Shown piece by piece: positions 1-8,927 of a DNA stretch of 64,000 bases. Below the pieces are notes generated by a model. It was given only the letters and a program-made list of their open reading frames with translations, was not told where the DNA came from and did not search any database. Where the stretch lies: positions 868,001 to 932,000 of the forward strand of contig NC_018941.1 in NCBI RefSeq assembly GCF_000304475.1. Reading direction: 5' to 3'. Within the stretch, counting starts at the first letter, position 1; each line of letters opens with the position of its first letter. A program made the translations under genes and the position numbers. This DNA is from Kazachstania africana CBS 2517 (lineage: Eukaryota; Ascomycota; Saccharomycetes; Saccharomycetales; Saccharomycetaceae).

Positions 1-2
1 GT

Positions 3-2048
3 GCTTTGAGTCCTGATTTCATGAAAAGATATCCACTGAAAAAACATATCTACGAAGATATTTGTTCTCAATTAAGACTTGTTATCATTGAAAACATGGT
101 AAGACCAGAAGAAGTTTTAGTTGTTGAAAATGATGAAGGTGAAATTGTCAGAGAGTTTGTCAAAGAATCCGATACCATTCAACTTTATAAATCGGAAAGA
201 GCAGTCCTTGTTTATTTAACCCATTTAAATGTTGTTGACACGGAGCAAATCATGATCAACAAACTTGCTAGACAGCTTGATGGTTCTGAATGGTCATGGC
301 ATAACATTAATACTTTGTCATGGGCTATTGGTTCCGTGTCCGGTACGATGAATGAGGATACTGAGAAACGTTTTGTTGTTACTGTTATCAAGGACTTGCT
401 AGCCTTAACTGAAAAAAAGAGAGGCAAAGACAACAAGGCTGTTGTTGCATCTGATATTATGTACGTCGTTGGTCAATATCCAAGATTTTTGAAAGCGCAT
501 TGGAATTTCTTAAGAACTGTTATTTTGAAGTTATTTGAGTTCATGCATGAAACACATGAAGGTGTTCAAGACATGGCATGTGATACATTCATTAAGATTG
601 TTCAAAAATGTAAATATCATTTTGTTATTCAACAACCACGTGAGTCTGAACCATTTATCCAAACAATTATTAGGGATATTCAAAAAACGACAAGTGATTT
701 ACAGCCTCAACAAGTTCACACCTTCTACAAGGCTTGTGGTATCATAATTTCTGAGGAAAGAAACTCTGCTGAGAAAACTAGATTGTTGAACGATCTAATG
801 CAACTACCGAATATGGCATGGGATGCAATTGTAGAACAGTCTACTGCAAACCCAGCGCTATTGCTCGATCCAGAAACTGTTAAGATCATTGCAAATATCA
901 TCAAAACTAATGTTGCTGTCTGCAGCTCAATGGGTGCCGATTTCTATCCTCAACTAGGTCATATTTATTACAATATGTTGCAACTATATAGGGCTGTTTC
1001 ATCTATGATATCAAGCCAAGTTGCCTCGGAAGGTGTAATCGCCACAAAGACACCAAAAGTGCGTGGTTTAAGAACAATCAAGAAGGAAGTCTTGAAATTG
1101 GTTGAAATTTATATATCAAGTGCAAAGAACCTAGAAGAGGTCGTTAAAGTTTTGGTCGAACCTTTATTAAATGCAGTCCTAGAAGACTACTTGAACAACG
1201 TCCCTGATGCCAGAGATGCCGAAGTTTTGAACTGTATGACAACTGTAGTCAGTAAGGTCGGCCATATGATACCACAAGGTGTCATTTTAATCCTACAAAG
1301 TGTTTTTGAATGTACATTAAACATGATCAACAAAGATTTTACTGAATATCCAGAACATCGTGTTGAATTTTACAAGTTGTTGAAGGTTATAAATGAAAAA
1401 TCATTCAATGCCTTTTTGGAGCTACCACCAGCTGCTTTTAAATTATTCATTGACGCTATCTGTTGGGCATTTAAACATAACAATAGAGATATTGAGGTGA
1501 ATGGTCTTTCTATTGCATTACACTTGGTCAAAAACATTGAGAGTATGGGAAATACACAATTTGCCAACACTTTCTATAAAAACTTTTACTTCACTTTTGT
1601 TAGTGAGACCTTTTTCGTTTTGACTGATTCTGACCATAAATCTGGATTTTCTAAACAGTCTTTATTATTGGTAAAGTTAATTTCCTTAGTTTTAGACAAT
1701 AAAATTTCAGTACCTATCTATGAAGAAAATCAAGCACCACAAGGCACCTCTAATCAAGTATTTTTAAGCCAATATTTAGGTAATATGCTATCCAATGCTT
1801 TCCCACATCTGACAGCTGAACAAATAACGAATTTCTTAAACGCATTGATGAAGCAATATAGGGACACCGCAAAATTCAACGGTATTCTAAGAGATTTCCT
1901 TGTTCAAATCAAGGAATTCGGTGGGGATCCAACTGATTACTTATATGCTGAAGAAAAGGAAAATGCAGTTGAAGAACAAAACAAGCTACAAAGAGAAAAA
2001 GCCGCGATGGTTGGTGGTTTGTTAAAACCATCCGAATTGGATGATTAA
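3..2048 (+). CDS. CRM1: CRM1/XPO1 exportin, 3' two thirds (5' end outside window)
   Basis: Karyopherin-beta nuclear export receptor. It binds leucine-rich export signals together with RanGTP and carries proteins, snRNPs and pre-60S subunits (through Nmd3) out of the nucleus. The reading frame is already open at base 3, and 680 codons from base 6 to the stop are near-identical to the C-terminal part of S. cerevisiae Crm1 (about 1,084 residues in full). It is an all-HEAT-repeat solenoid and ends with the conserved LLKPSELDD tail. The export-signal groove segment ([12 protein letters not shown]) is present. The position equivalent to human Cys528 is Thr (codon 408-410), as in S. cerevisiae, where Thr gives natural insensitivity to leptomycin B. 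The next gene, MRPL9, converges on it with a 243-base spacer. The identification is certain; only the N-terminus is missing. Confidence 0.98.
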   Translation, partial: ALSPDFMKRYPLKKHIYEDICSQLRLVIIENMVRPEEVLVVENDEGEIVREFVKESDTIQLYKSERAVLVYLTHLNVVDTEQIMINKLARQLDGSEWSWHNINTLSWAIGSVSGTMNEDTEKRFVVTVIKDLLALTEKKRGKDNKAVVASDIMYVVGQYPRFLKAHWNFLRTVILKLFEFMHETHEGVQDMACDTFIKIVQKCKYHFVIQQPRESEPFIQTIIRDIQKTTSDLQPQQVHTFYKACGIIISEERNSAEKTRLLNDLMQLPNMAWDAIVEQSTANPALLLDPETVKIIANIIKTNVAVCSSMGADFYPQLGHIYYNMLQLYRAVSSMISSQVASEGVIATKTPKVRGLRTIKKEVLKLVEIYISSAKNLEEVVKVLVEPLLNAVLEDYLNNVPDARDAEVLNCMTTVVSKVGHMIPQGVILILQSVFECTLNMINKDFTEYPEHRVEFYKLLKVINEKSFNAFLELPPAAFKLFIDAICWAFKHNNRDIEVNGLSIALHLVKNIESMGNTQFANTFYKNFYFTFVSETFFVLTDSDHKSGFSKQSLLLVKLISLVLDNKISVPIYEENQAPQGTSNQVFLSQYLGNMLSNAFPHLTAEQITNFLNALMKQYRDTAKFNGILRDFLVQIKEFGGDPTDYLYAEEKENAVEEQNKLQREKAAMVGGLLKPSELDD

Positions 2049-2291
2049 AAGGTCACACATTACTCACTGCTAGGTAAGGAGGAAATAGTGGTATCCTTTC
2101 ATTTAGATCATTATATATAGATGTATCATAAAATCATAATTAATTTAGAAAAAAAGCTGTCTTATATAGAAAGCATGAAAGAAGCATAATAGAGAAGTGT
2201 AGATAATTGGATTCTTTCCACGAATTGCTAATTGTTTTCAGTATAAACAAGAATATGCATATATGTATTTACAAGCAAATTGTCATTATTA

Positions 2292-3113
2292 TCATAATTT
2301 TTTGATTGCATCTTGAATTCTGACATAAGATCCGTTTGGTCCAGGAACTGAACCCTTTACCCAAATGACATTATTTTTATCATCAGTTTTCAAAATTTCA
2401 ATATTTTGTACTGTGACATTGTTAGTACCCATCCTACCAGGCATTTTTTTACCAGGCAAGACTCTACCGGGATCTTGATTCTGACCATACGAACCACCAT
2501 GTCTATGCATCAGAGAGGTACCATGACTTGCCCTCAAACCTTTGAAACCATACTTTTTCATTACACCGGCAAAACCCTTCCCCTTTGAAATTGACCTTAT
2601 ATCCACAAAATCACCCACTTTGAAAAACGAAGGTTTGAATGTTGTTCCAGGTTCCAAGAGCCCACCTTCATCCTTGACTCTAAATTCTGCACTTTTCAGT
2701 TTAGGATTGACTAAATGTGTTGCATAATGGCCCAATAATTGCCTTGTGACCTTTTGTGGATTCTTATTACCATATCCCACCTGCACAGCAAAGTAACCGT
2801 TTTCATTCATTGTTCGGTTTAGAATTACTTCTACATTATCCAGTTTCAATATCGTCGCAGCTAAACGTTCCCCCGTGACATCATTGAAAAAAGGAAGCAT
2901 GCCGATCTTAGTGGTCAGAATTCCACATCTAGCTGGGAGCCACTTCCTATTATGAGCCTGCTCTGGTGAATGATTTATCTTTGGATTATGCATTTGTATG
3001 GAGTTCGCAATACTCGGAGCAATCAGAAATGGTCGTGAGTAACATCTTGCATATGAGATGAGATGCACTGGAGCAGTACCCTTCTGTGTAAATAGTGGAC
3101 GTAATGCTACCAT
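2292..3113 (-). CDS. MRPL9: Mitochondrial large-subunit ribosomal protein uL3m
   Basis: Mitochondrial ribosomal protein of the uL3 (bacterial L3) family, placed near the entrance of the large subunit and needed for mitochondrial translation. The 273-residue length matches S. cerevisiae Mrpl9 (about 269). The first 30 or so residues are basic and poor in acids, as in a mitochondrial presequence. The L3 core follows, including [16 protein letters not shown] and the [22 protein letters not shown] loop region that reaches toward the peptidyl-transferase centre. The ATG at 3113 is the first in frame. A CACGTG box lies about 100 bases upstream (3215-3220), a plausible Cbf1 site. It sits between CRM1 and the U5 RNA gene, the same neighbourhood as in S. 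cerevisiae except that TOS2 is missing. Confidence 0.95.
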   Translation of the reverse strand: MVALRPLFTQKGTAPVHLISYARCYSRPFLIAPSIANSIQMHNPKINHSPEQAHNRKWLPARCGILTTKIGMLPFFNDVTGERLAATILKLDNVEVILNRTMNENGYFAVQVGYGNKNPQKVTRQLLGHYATHLVNPKLKSAEFRVKDEGGLLEPGTTFKPSFFKVGDFVDIRSISKGKGFAGVMKKYGFKGLRASHGTSLMHRHGGSYGQNQDPGRVLPGKKMPGRMGTNNVTVQNIEILKTDDKNNVIWVKGSVPGPNGSYVRIQDAIKKL

Positions 3114-3214
3114 TGGTCAACTATGACGATTAGCCCTTTCACACTTCTTGTAAACTGAAGATGTAAGGTAATCTGAATCTTATTTATCATTTTTGATGTT
3201 AAATCAATATTGAT

Positions 3215-3220
3215 CACGTG
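3215..3220. promoter_or_regulatory. CACGTG E-box (Cbf1-type) upstream of MRPL9
   Basis: A perfect CACGTG palindrome in the context ATCACGTG lies about 100 bases upstream of the MRPL9 start. ATCACGTG is the preferred Cbf1 context, and Cbf1 sites are common at mitochondrial-protein genes in many yeasts. The motif is seen directly; the factor is inferred. Confidence 0.4.
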
Positions 3221-3439
3221 CCTGGAAAAATCAAGATCATCCTGATGCACAAATATATATATACAATTGCTTTCTATATTTGATTTCACCTGGGACCAGT
3301 GTGCTACATACCGTTAGATACTAAGTTAATTCTCTTTTTATTTGCCCAATAAATTGTAAATATGACCTCATATTTCAGCAATCTATGGGGTAGAAAAACA
3401 TTATACACAAATGGAAGCGCTTCTTTAAGATGAGAAACG

Positions 3440-3655
3440 CATTTATCCGTTAATAATGAAAAATGGGGTTCCAAAAAATGTTATAATATTTGAAGAAAAG
3501 GACCAGGAAGGTGGCAAACAGAGACAATACCCGGATGGCTCTGGTAAAAGGCAAGAACCATGTTCGTTATAAGTCATGCTCTTTTCTTGACGAAAAAGAG
3601 CATTTCTTGATATTGATCTCCTAACCACCCCATATAAAAATCCTGGGCTTTCCTT
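3440..3655 (-). ncRNA. SNR7: U5 spliceosomal snRNA (ends approximate)
   Basis: U5 small nuclear RNA, the core RNA of the U4/U6.U5 tri-snRNP. It holds the exon ends during splicing. Read on the minus strand, the invariant loop 1 GCCTTTTAC is at 3544-3552, closed by the stem ATGGTTCT/AGAGCCAT with one G-U pair. The flanking ACTTATAACGAACATGG and CCATCCGGGTATTGTCTC match the S. cerevisiae RNA as I know it. The Sm-binding site ATTTTTTGG is at 3471-3479, followed by 30-40 bases that would form the 3' part. The 5' variable arm contains a perfect 10-bp hairpin (3576-3603). A TATAAAAG box lies at 3731-3738, about 80 bases upstream. S. cerevisiae SNR7 occupies the same MRPL9-PET54 interval. Identity is firm; the exact 5' and 3' ends are estimated from the length of the yeast RNA (about 180-215 nt). 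Confidence 0.93.
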
Positions 3656-3730
3656 GATGACTTTAAAAATGAGGCAGAAATTCAAAAACTGGCAAAAAAT
3701 AACGTTGAAATTTATCAAGATTTATCCTGC

Positions 3731-3738
3731 CTTTTATA
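3731..3738 (-). promoter_or_regulatory. TATA box of U5 snRNA
   Basis: TATAAAAG on the minus strand, about 80 bases upstream of the estimated U5 5' end. This spacing is usual for yeast Pol II snRNA genes. Confidence 0.5.
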
Positions 3739-3879
3739 CTTTTCGGCTTCGTAGATTAAGAAAAAAATAGACGAAAATTGTTGTTGCGGTTAACACTTCA
3801 CTGCACTGAGAAAGAAAAGAGGGCATTCTAGAAAGAACAGAGTGCATTGGTATGTTAATATCGCTTATTATAGGGAAGA

Positions 3880-4629
3880 ATGAAGTCTAGTAAGAAGATT
3901 ATCTCGAATGTTTTAGAGCATATATCTTCTTCTGGGAGAATTGTAGGACAAAACTCGGAAGTGTCATCTTCATTTCATAAATCGGTGGCATTATCATATA
4001 ATAGTTACAATCCATCATTAAATAAAAAGGATTTCAATTCAATTATCTCAGAGAATATTTTCTCGAGAATTGATACTGGAAGTATTGACTTTAAATTGAT
4101 TAAGAAAAGGGACCCCAAATATTTTCAGTTTAAAGATAAATACTATTTGATTTTCCCTGATTTTAATAATTTGAATGATTATTTACACAGTACACAAAAC
4201 TCTAAAATAAATAGAATTAGAGTCAAATTTAAACCAATATTGAAGGATTCTGAAGAGTTTAGTAAGGTACAAAATATATACAAAAAATACTGTAGAAATC
4301 TGTCGTGTGCATACAATTCGAGAAAATCATATTATAATTCAATTGCTGAAGATGTTCCAAATGATTTCGATACCAGTGAAATATCAAAAATTGAATCCAA
4401 ATCATTACTTATTTGGAATCTACCAAATGAGCTTTCACCCGCAGAGATCCAAAATTTTTTCTGGTTTTATGACATCAAACATTGTTTCAAATTGTATTGG
4501 GACGATAATCATAGTTTATCCTTTGTAGCATTCAATAATATTCTCGACTGTAATAAATTTGCCAGAAATTTCCATGGTGCTCTGTTTAATAATGACAAGA
4601 ATCAAAAATTGCTAATTGATAACTTATAA
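3880..4629 (+). CDS. PET54: Pet54-like mitochondrial COX3 translational activator / COX1 intron factor
   Basis: Pet54 in S. cerevisiae is a mitochondrial inner-membrane-associated protein. With Pet122 and Pet494 it activates translation of COX3 mRNA, and it also helps splice a COX1 group I intron. This ORF has 249 codons against about 293 in S. cerevisiae, with a basic N-terminus and no transmembrane segment. The C-terminal half (about residues 165-245, SLLIWNLPNELSPAEIQNFF onward) has the rhythm of an RRM-like fold, which fits an RNA-binding activator. The family evolves fast, so the call leans on position between SNR7 and HSV2 plus the domain pattern. The ATG at 3880 is the first in frame after the divergent U5 promoter. 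Confidence 0.75.
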   Translation: MKSSKKIISNVLEHISSSGRIVGQNSEVSSSFHKSVALSYNSYNPSLNKKDFNSIISENIFSRIDTGSIDFKLIKKRDPKYFQFKDKYYLIFPDFNNLNDYLHSTQNSKINRIRVKFKPILKDSEEFSKVQNIYKKYCRNLSCAYNSRKSYYNSIAEDVPNDFDTSEISKIESKSLLIWNLPNELSPAEIQNFFWFYDIKHCFKLYWDDNHSLSFVAFNNILDCNKFARNFHGALFNNDKNQKLLIDNL

Positions 4630-4649
4630 GCTTTTTTAACAATACTTTT

Positions 4650-5810
4650 TCACAACTGTCTCCATGATTCCCTTATAATTTCCCACTTCTTATCATTAAA
4701 ACTATCCTGATTGTTTATCGATTGATTTAAAGTCTCACTGACAGTATATGGCTTCTTCTCTAGTATGACATATTTCTCCCAAATACCTCTGTTTAGCCAA
4801 ACAAGTACAAAACTATCATCATCATCGTTATGACACCAACCAATTTTACATCGATCCTCTTCTAAATCTTTATCTGTTTGACTCAACTTCGAGTTTTGTA
4901 AATGCAACTTACACATTGACCAAGTCGATTCTAAATAATTTGTAACCCCCCAATTAATAGATTTGGGTATAATTCCATTCAATACATGCACTTTATTATC
5001 ATTTTTATCATTCAAAATTTTGAAGACATGTAAAGTTTGCTTATTGGATACTATTGCCAGAGTTTTCCCCTGGGGGCTAAACTTCATACCATATATCGTA
5101 ACATTATCTAGACCCCTTCTAAATTCTTTAATAAGTTGACCATTATGCACGTTGAATACCCTTATCAAAGTACCTTTTTTTGAACATGTAGAAATCATAT
5201 TGCCTTGGTTATTAAATTTCATCAAATTTATTCCAGTCTTGTGCGCTTTAAATATTATTGAATTTGTCATTAATTTATCATTCTTTAAAGTTAAATTGAC
5301 AATTCGCACTTGTCCCCTGTTTTTAACAGTTTCAAAACATATTATTCCATTTATTTGATCGTCGGTCTCCTTTGATGTTCTAAAATCTACGTTTGAATTA
5401 ATTGGTATTTCAAAATCGTCACACAGCTTAATTGGATTCTTGGCGAATTTATAGATTGATATGGATTTTTCCAATACAATAATGATAAAACATCTTGAAA
5501 TGAAAAACTTTTTAATTATTGACATGAAATTCAATCTTATAGTTTCCTTCTTGGAAAGATCATCCCATATAATCAATGCATTTACAGGATAACGAGGACT
5601 ACTTCCACCCCCTACCATGGCAATATAGTTAGACCTATTCAATAGTTCAGTCATCCCAATACTTTTACCCTTTAAATTGTCTTCAGCCTCAAATTTCTGT
5701 ACCAATTTTCTCTGTAGTGGGAAGGTATTGTATATTAGAAACCCATTATCAGTCGAGCAACTGAAACAAGAATCATCCTGATTGAAGGATACATGGTTAA
5801 ACTTAGACAT
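4650..5810 (-). CDS. HSV2: PROPPIN phosphoinositide-binding beta-propeller
   Basis: Atg18/Atg21-family seven-bladed WD-repeat protein that binds PI3P and PI(3,5)P2 on endosomes and the vacuole. In S. cerevisiae it contributes to piecemeal autophagy of the nucleus. The diagnostic FRRG lipid-binding motif is at residues 230-233 (LIKEFRRGLDN). SVSFNQDDSCF-type blade 1, the AHK and CSKKGTLIRVF blade region and the C-terminal WEIIRESWRQL all match Hsv2 rather than Atg18 or Atg21. The ATG at 5810 is chosen: the six codons upstream begin with GTG and have no support. At 386 residues it is shorter than the S. cerevisiae protein (about 448), mostly through shorter loops. It is convergent with PET54, with only 20 bases between stops. 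Confidence 0.93.
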   Translation of the reverse strand: MSKFNHVSFNQDDSCFSCSTDNGFLIYNTFPLQRKLVQKFEAEDNLKGKSIGMTELLNRSNYIAMVGGGSSPRYPVNALIIWDDLSKKETIRLNFMSIIKKFFISRCFIIIVLEKSISIYKFAKNPIKLCDDFEIPINSNVDFRTSKETDDQINGIICFETVKNRGQVRIVNLTLKNDKLMTNSIIFKAHKTGINLMKFNNQGNMISTCSKKGTLIRVFNVHNGQLIKEFRRGLDNVTIYGMKFSPQGKTLAIVSNKQTLHVFKILNDKNDNKVHVLNGIIPKSINWGVTNYLESTWSMCKLHLQNSKLSQTDKDLEEDRCKIGWCHNDDDDSFVLVWLNRGIWEKYVILEKKPYTVSETLNQSINNQDSFNDKKWEIIRESWRQL

Positions 5811-6620
5811 CAATCCTACACCGAACACCCGCTTTAAGTCTCGTCAATTGTTAATCGTGTATCTCAATACTCTAGGTAATGAAAGAGAGTTCTTTGCCTA
5901 CAGTGCTAATTATATATCTTCAAAAAATATAAATAAATACGTCTGTAACTACTCCGCATATAAACGCGTTAAACGATTCACTACTAAAGCAAACATCAAC
6001 AAGCCATCACCATACCAGACTGTATGTCTGAGACATGCTGAATGGCGTCGTCGAGTTTCAGGACACGAATATGTGGCCTTTATACAACAGGGTTTCCTTA
6101 TGATGCACTGCCTGTCAAAAAAATGTCAGAACCGACACAGATGTGTTCTTCGACAGGTTTCTTCTCTCCAGCATCTTCTAGTGCATGACACTGGCAGATC
6201 TGTGAGTAAATTCATTCACTTTGTCTCACTTTCTTGACGTCTTGGACATACAGAAAGCATAATACACAGAAAAAACTGTCATACAAGTGCCTCTCCTCCA
6301 CACAACAGAGTCTTATTTGTAAAAGAAGCTCTGATCTGTAAGGGAGGTGTATTCACGACAACAGCTCTCCCCATTTGACTATCTATCCACACTCGCTATA
6401 TTTGCTTATATTATATCTTTTTTTTTCATCTAGAAACTAACCCAATTTTCAGATATAAAGGTATTACTAAAAAAACAAACAAGACAGAAAATAAAATAAA
6501 TAAATACACATAGCACTAAAGAATAACTAGTCCCGTTATAATAGATATAAATTATTTACTGTGAACCACATTTGCACTCAGACCATTAAACTGCTTTGAA
6601 CCGCTTTTCTCTTCCCAGTT
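5811..6620. other. Divergent HSV2-AMA1 promoter region; AZR1 absent
   Basis: About 800 bases separate two divergent genes. S. cerevisiae has the transporter gene AZR1 here; none is seen. A 151-codon open frame overlapping the HSV2 start antisense has no recognisable family and looks accidental. An ACGCGT (MCB-like) hexamer occurs at 5964-5969. No RNA gene was recognised. Confidence 0.6.
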
Positions 6621-8507
6621 ATGTCTATAAGTAAAAATCTTGGAAAAATAGCCGCCCATGGACATGGTAGTAATTGTGACAAGAAAGAGATGAAAAGTAG
6701 GAAGTCATTGGCTTTAGACAGATTCATACCTCATAATACGTCAAATCATGCGTACAAAGTGCTCAAAACGTCACCAGAACAACCAAATAAAGCAATTGAA
6801 AGATCCATAGATCCAGAGAGATTCAGGTCCACAACTCCTGCTTTTTTTTCCACTTTTGGCAACAGTGATCAATTTAACGATTTTAATGATAGTGATGATA
6901 TTATGATAACAAGTACTCCAAGGCGACAGGAAACACAGTATCATAATTCCGGGGATACTAATGATGTGAACACTAATAATAGTAATAACAATAACAATAA
7001 TAATAATTATATTAATAATGATAACAATAATAATAATAATGGTAATGATAATAATAATGACATTAGTAATAATAATATTAATACTAATACTAATGTTAAT
7101 TACGATACAGGCTCTGACGATTTAATACATAAAAAATTTATCGAAATATCCTTAGGCTTAAATTCTCCAAATAGAATTCTGAATTTTAACCATAATGCAA
7201 GATTTGTACAGGTAAATACACCGATTAGTCAATACAATCAAACAAGTAACGAATTCCCCGTAACATCATCACAACAAATTGGAAAATACAATAGGCCAAA
7301 AAAAAGATTAAAATCACATATTCCATTTAGAGTGCTCGATGCTCCCTCTCTCAGAAATGACTTCTATTCAAATCTAATATCTTGGTCAGGTAAAACAGGT
7401 AACATACTGGTTGGACTAGGTTCGGCAGTTTATATATGGTCGGAAACTCAAGGCGCAATCCCCATTTTGAAAATTGAAAACAGTAATGATTTTATTACGT
7501 GCGTCTCATTTAGCCCTAATAACCTTTACTTTATAATCGGTACAAAATTTGGTTATTTGCTCTTGTTTAGCCAAATTAACCTAACGGACAATATTACACC
7601 ACTTTGTAAAATAAAATTAAATTCATTCAAGGGAATAACTTGCACAGAATGGTTTCATTTACATGATTCTATTGAAAATCAAAATTTTTTCATCTCTGGT
7701 GAAGAAACTGGAGAAATTTCACTGTTCAAAATAATCGAAACTTCCAACAATACGGAACTTCATTGTATTGGTAAAATACAAGCTCAAAAACAGCAAGTTT
7801 GCGGTACGTTTTGTTCATTTCATTACAGAAACTAGAAGACCCTTTCTTCCCATTGATACAACAAATTTTTGTCTCACATACTAACTGAAAAAGTGTCGAT
7901 TGCAGGTATTTCAATTAATTATGACAATACTATGGTTGCTGTAGGCGGTAATGACAATTCCTGTTCACTATGGGATATCAAAAGCTTTAATAATGCTAAA
8001 TTAAAGTTTTTGTTAAATCACAATGCCGCAGTGAAGGCAGTTGCATTTTGTCCATGGTCTAAATCTTTGCTAGCGACAGGTGGCGGTAGTAAAGATAAAA
8101 CTATAAAATTCTGGCATACAAAAACTGGAACTCTAATCAACAAGATCAAAACAACCGGTCAGGTGACATCCCTGATATGGTCCAGTCGGTACAAACAGAT
8201 TGTTGCCACATTTGGCTTCGGAGATATTGAAAAACCTTTGCTGTTGATTTTGTATTCCTATCCCAAATTAACACAATTGCTATATGTCAAGACGCCACAA
8301 CCACTACGAGCATTGAGTGCTGTTCTTTCACCAGATTTCACTTCGATCTGTGTCGCAACAAATGACGAAACTCTTCGTTTTTTCAGACTCTGGGAGGATA
8401 ATGAAGATGTTATCATCCAGTCACAGATGGAGGGCCTGTATGGTTCACGCTTGATTGAGTTCATGGAAGGCATCCACCACCTTGATAAGAAGCAGAATTT
8501 ACGATAA
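6621..8507 (+). CDS. AMA1: Ama1, meiosis-specific APC/C activator (spliced: 6621-7803 + 7906-8507)
   Basis: Cdc20/Cdh1-family WD40 activator of the anaphase-promoting complex, working in meiosis and spore formation. Joining the exons across the intron (7804-7905) gives 594 residues, matching S. cerevisiae Ama1 (about 593). A C-box-like DRFIP is at residues 33-37 and a long Asn-rich linker at about 118-158. The beta-propeller crosses the splice junction (QVC-G-ISINYDN) and runs into the strongly conserved GGNDNSCSLWDI and FCPWSKSLLATGGGSKDK. The usual Ile-Arg tail is Leu-Arg here. Without splicing, translation stops at 7833-7835 after 404 residues, before most of the propeller. The ATG at 6621 is used; an in-frame Met at codon 24 is a possible alternative. 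A URS1 match lies just inside the ORF. Confidence 0.95.
6649..6658 (+). promoter_or_regulatory. URS1 (Ume6-type) match just inside AMA1
   Basis: The bases TAGCCGCCCA fit the full URS1 consensus TAGCCGCCSA, the Ume6 site of early meiotic genes. It lies 28 bases after the annotated ATG and upstream of the second in-frame Met. It encodes Ile-Ala-Ala-His, so coding chance cannot be excluded. Confidence 0.4.
6966..7095 (+). repeat. AAT/AAC trinucleotide tract in AMA1
   Basis: An imperfect AAY-rich microsatellite encodes an Asn-rich linker between the N-terminal C-box region and the WD40 propeller of Ama1. Such tracts expand and contract readily in AT-rich yeast genomes. Confidence 0.85.
7804..7905 (+). 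other. AMA1 spliceosomal intron (102 nt)
   Basis: The 5' splice site is GTACGT, a deviation from GTATGT. The branch site is a perfect TACTAAC at 7879-7885, and the first CAG after it ends at 7905, 20 nt downstream. Splicing restores a codon (g+gt = Gly) and conserved propeller sequence. At 7837-7844 lies AGACCCTT, one base away from the Mer1 splicing-enhancer consensus AYACCCUY. In S. cerevisiae AMA1 is one of the few Mer1/Nam8-dependent meiotic introns with exactly this kind of weak 5' site. Confidence 0.93.
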
Positions 8508-8927
8508 AAAATAATCTGTAACTATATTCATTTCTACATAACATATAATTGCATTATCTATATAACCACATTCCTTTTAGGTCATCTACTGCATTCGTGC
8601 GAACCAAAAGAACACGCATATACGCTTCGGTGACCTCCCAGAAACTCAAAGATTGATACGAACCAGCCGTCAACGACACTTCGTCCTACGACTCGAAAGA
8701 AATGAATATGACAGTGAAAGCGTTCATCTGTGAAGCTTAGGTTGGCCCTGTAACCCGGCTGTTCTATTCGACTATATTTTTTGATTTGGTTATAATCTCA
8801 ATATTATATACTTGCGGGAAGCTATCAAGGCAAAAAATATCAAGACGGCAGCAAAAAGTTTCACATAGCATCGAGACAGGACCAAGTGTTGTTCCTGACT
8901 GTATGCCAATATTCGAAACTTCCTAGC
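8508..8927. other. AMA1-DIE2 intergenic region
   Basis: 420 bases holding the AMA1 3' end and the DIE2 promoter. No ORF, RNA gene or clear repeat was seen. Confidence 0.5.

Noticed and set aside
3510..3518. GGTGGCAAA, a perfect Rpn4 PACE match near MRPL9/PET54
   Set aside because: It lies inside the U5 snRNA, between loop 1 and the Sm site. Neither neighbour is a proteasome gene, so it is best seen as RNA sequence.
3443..3718. 91-codon minus-strand ORF
   Set aside because: It covers the U5 snRNA; the sequence is explained by the RNA.
5782..6237. 151-codon plus-strand ORF overlapping the HSV2 start
   Set aside because: It has no recognisable domain and runs antisense over the conserved HSV2 N-terminus and a divergent promoter.
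7869..8507. 212-codon ORF as a separate gene after AMA1
   Set aside because: Its first residues lie in the intron around the branch site; the rest continues the AMA1 propeller after splicing.
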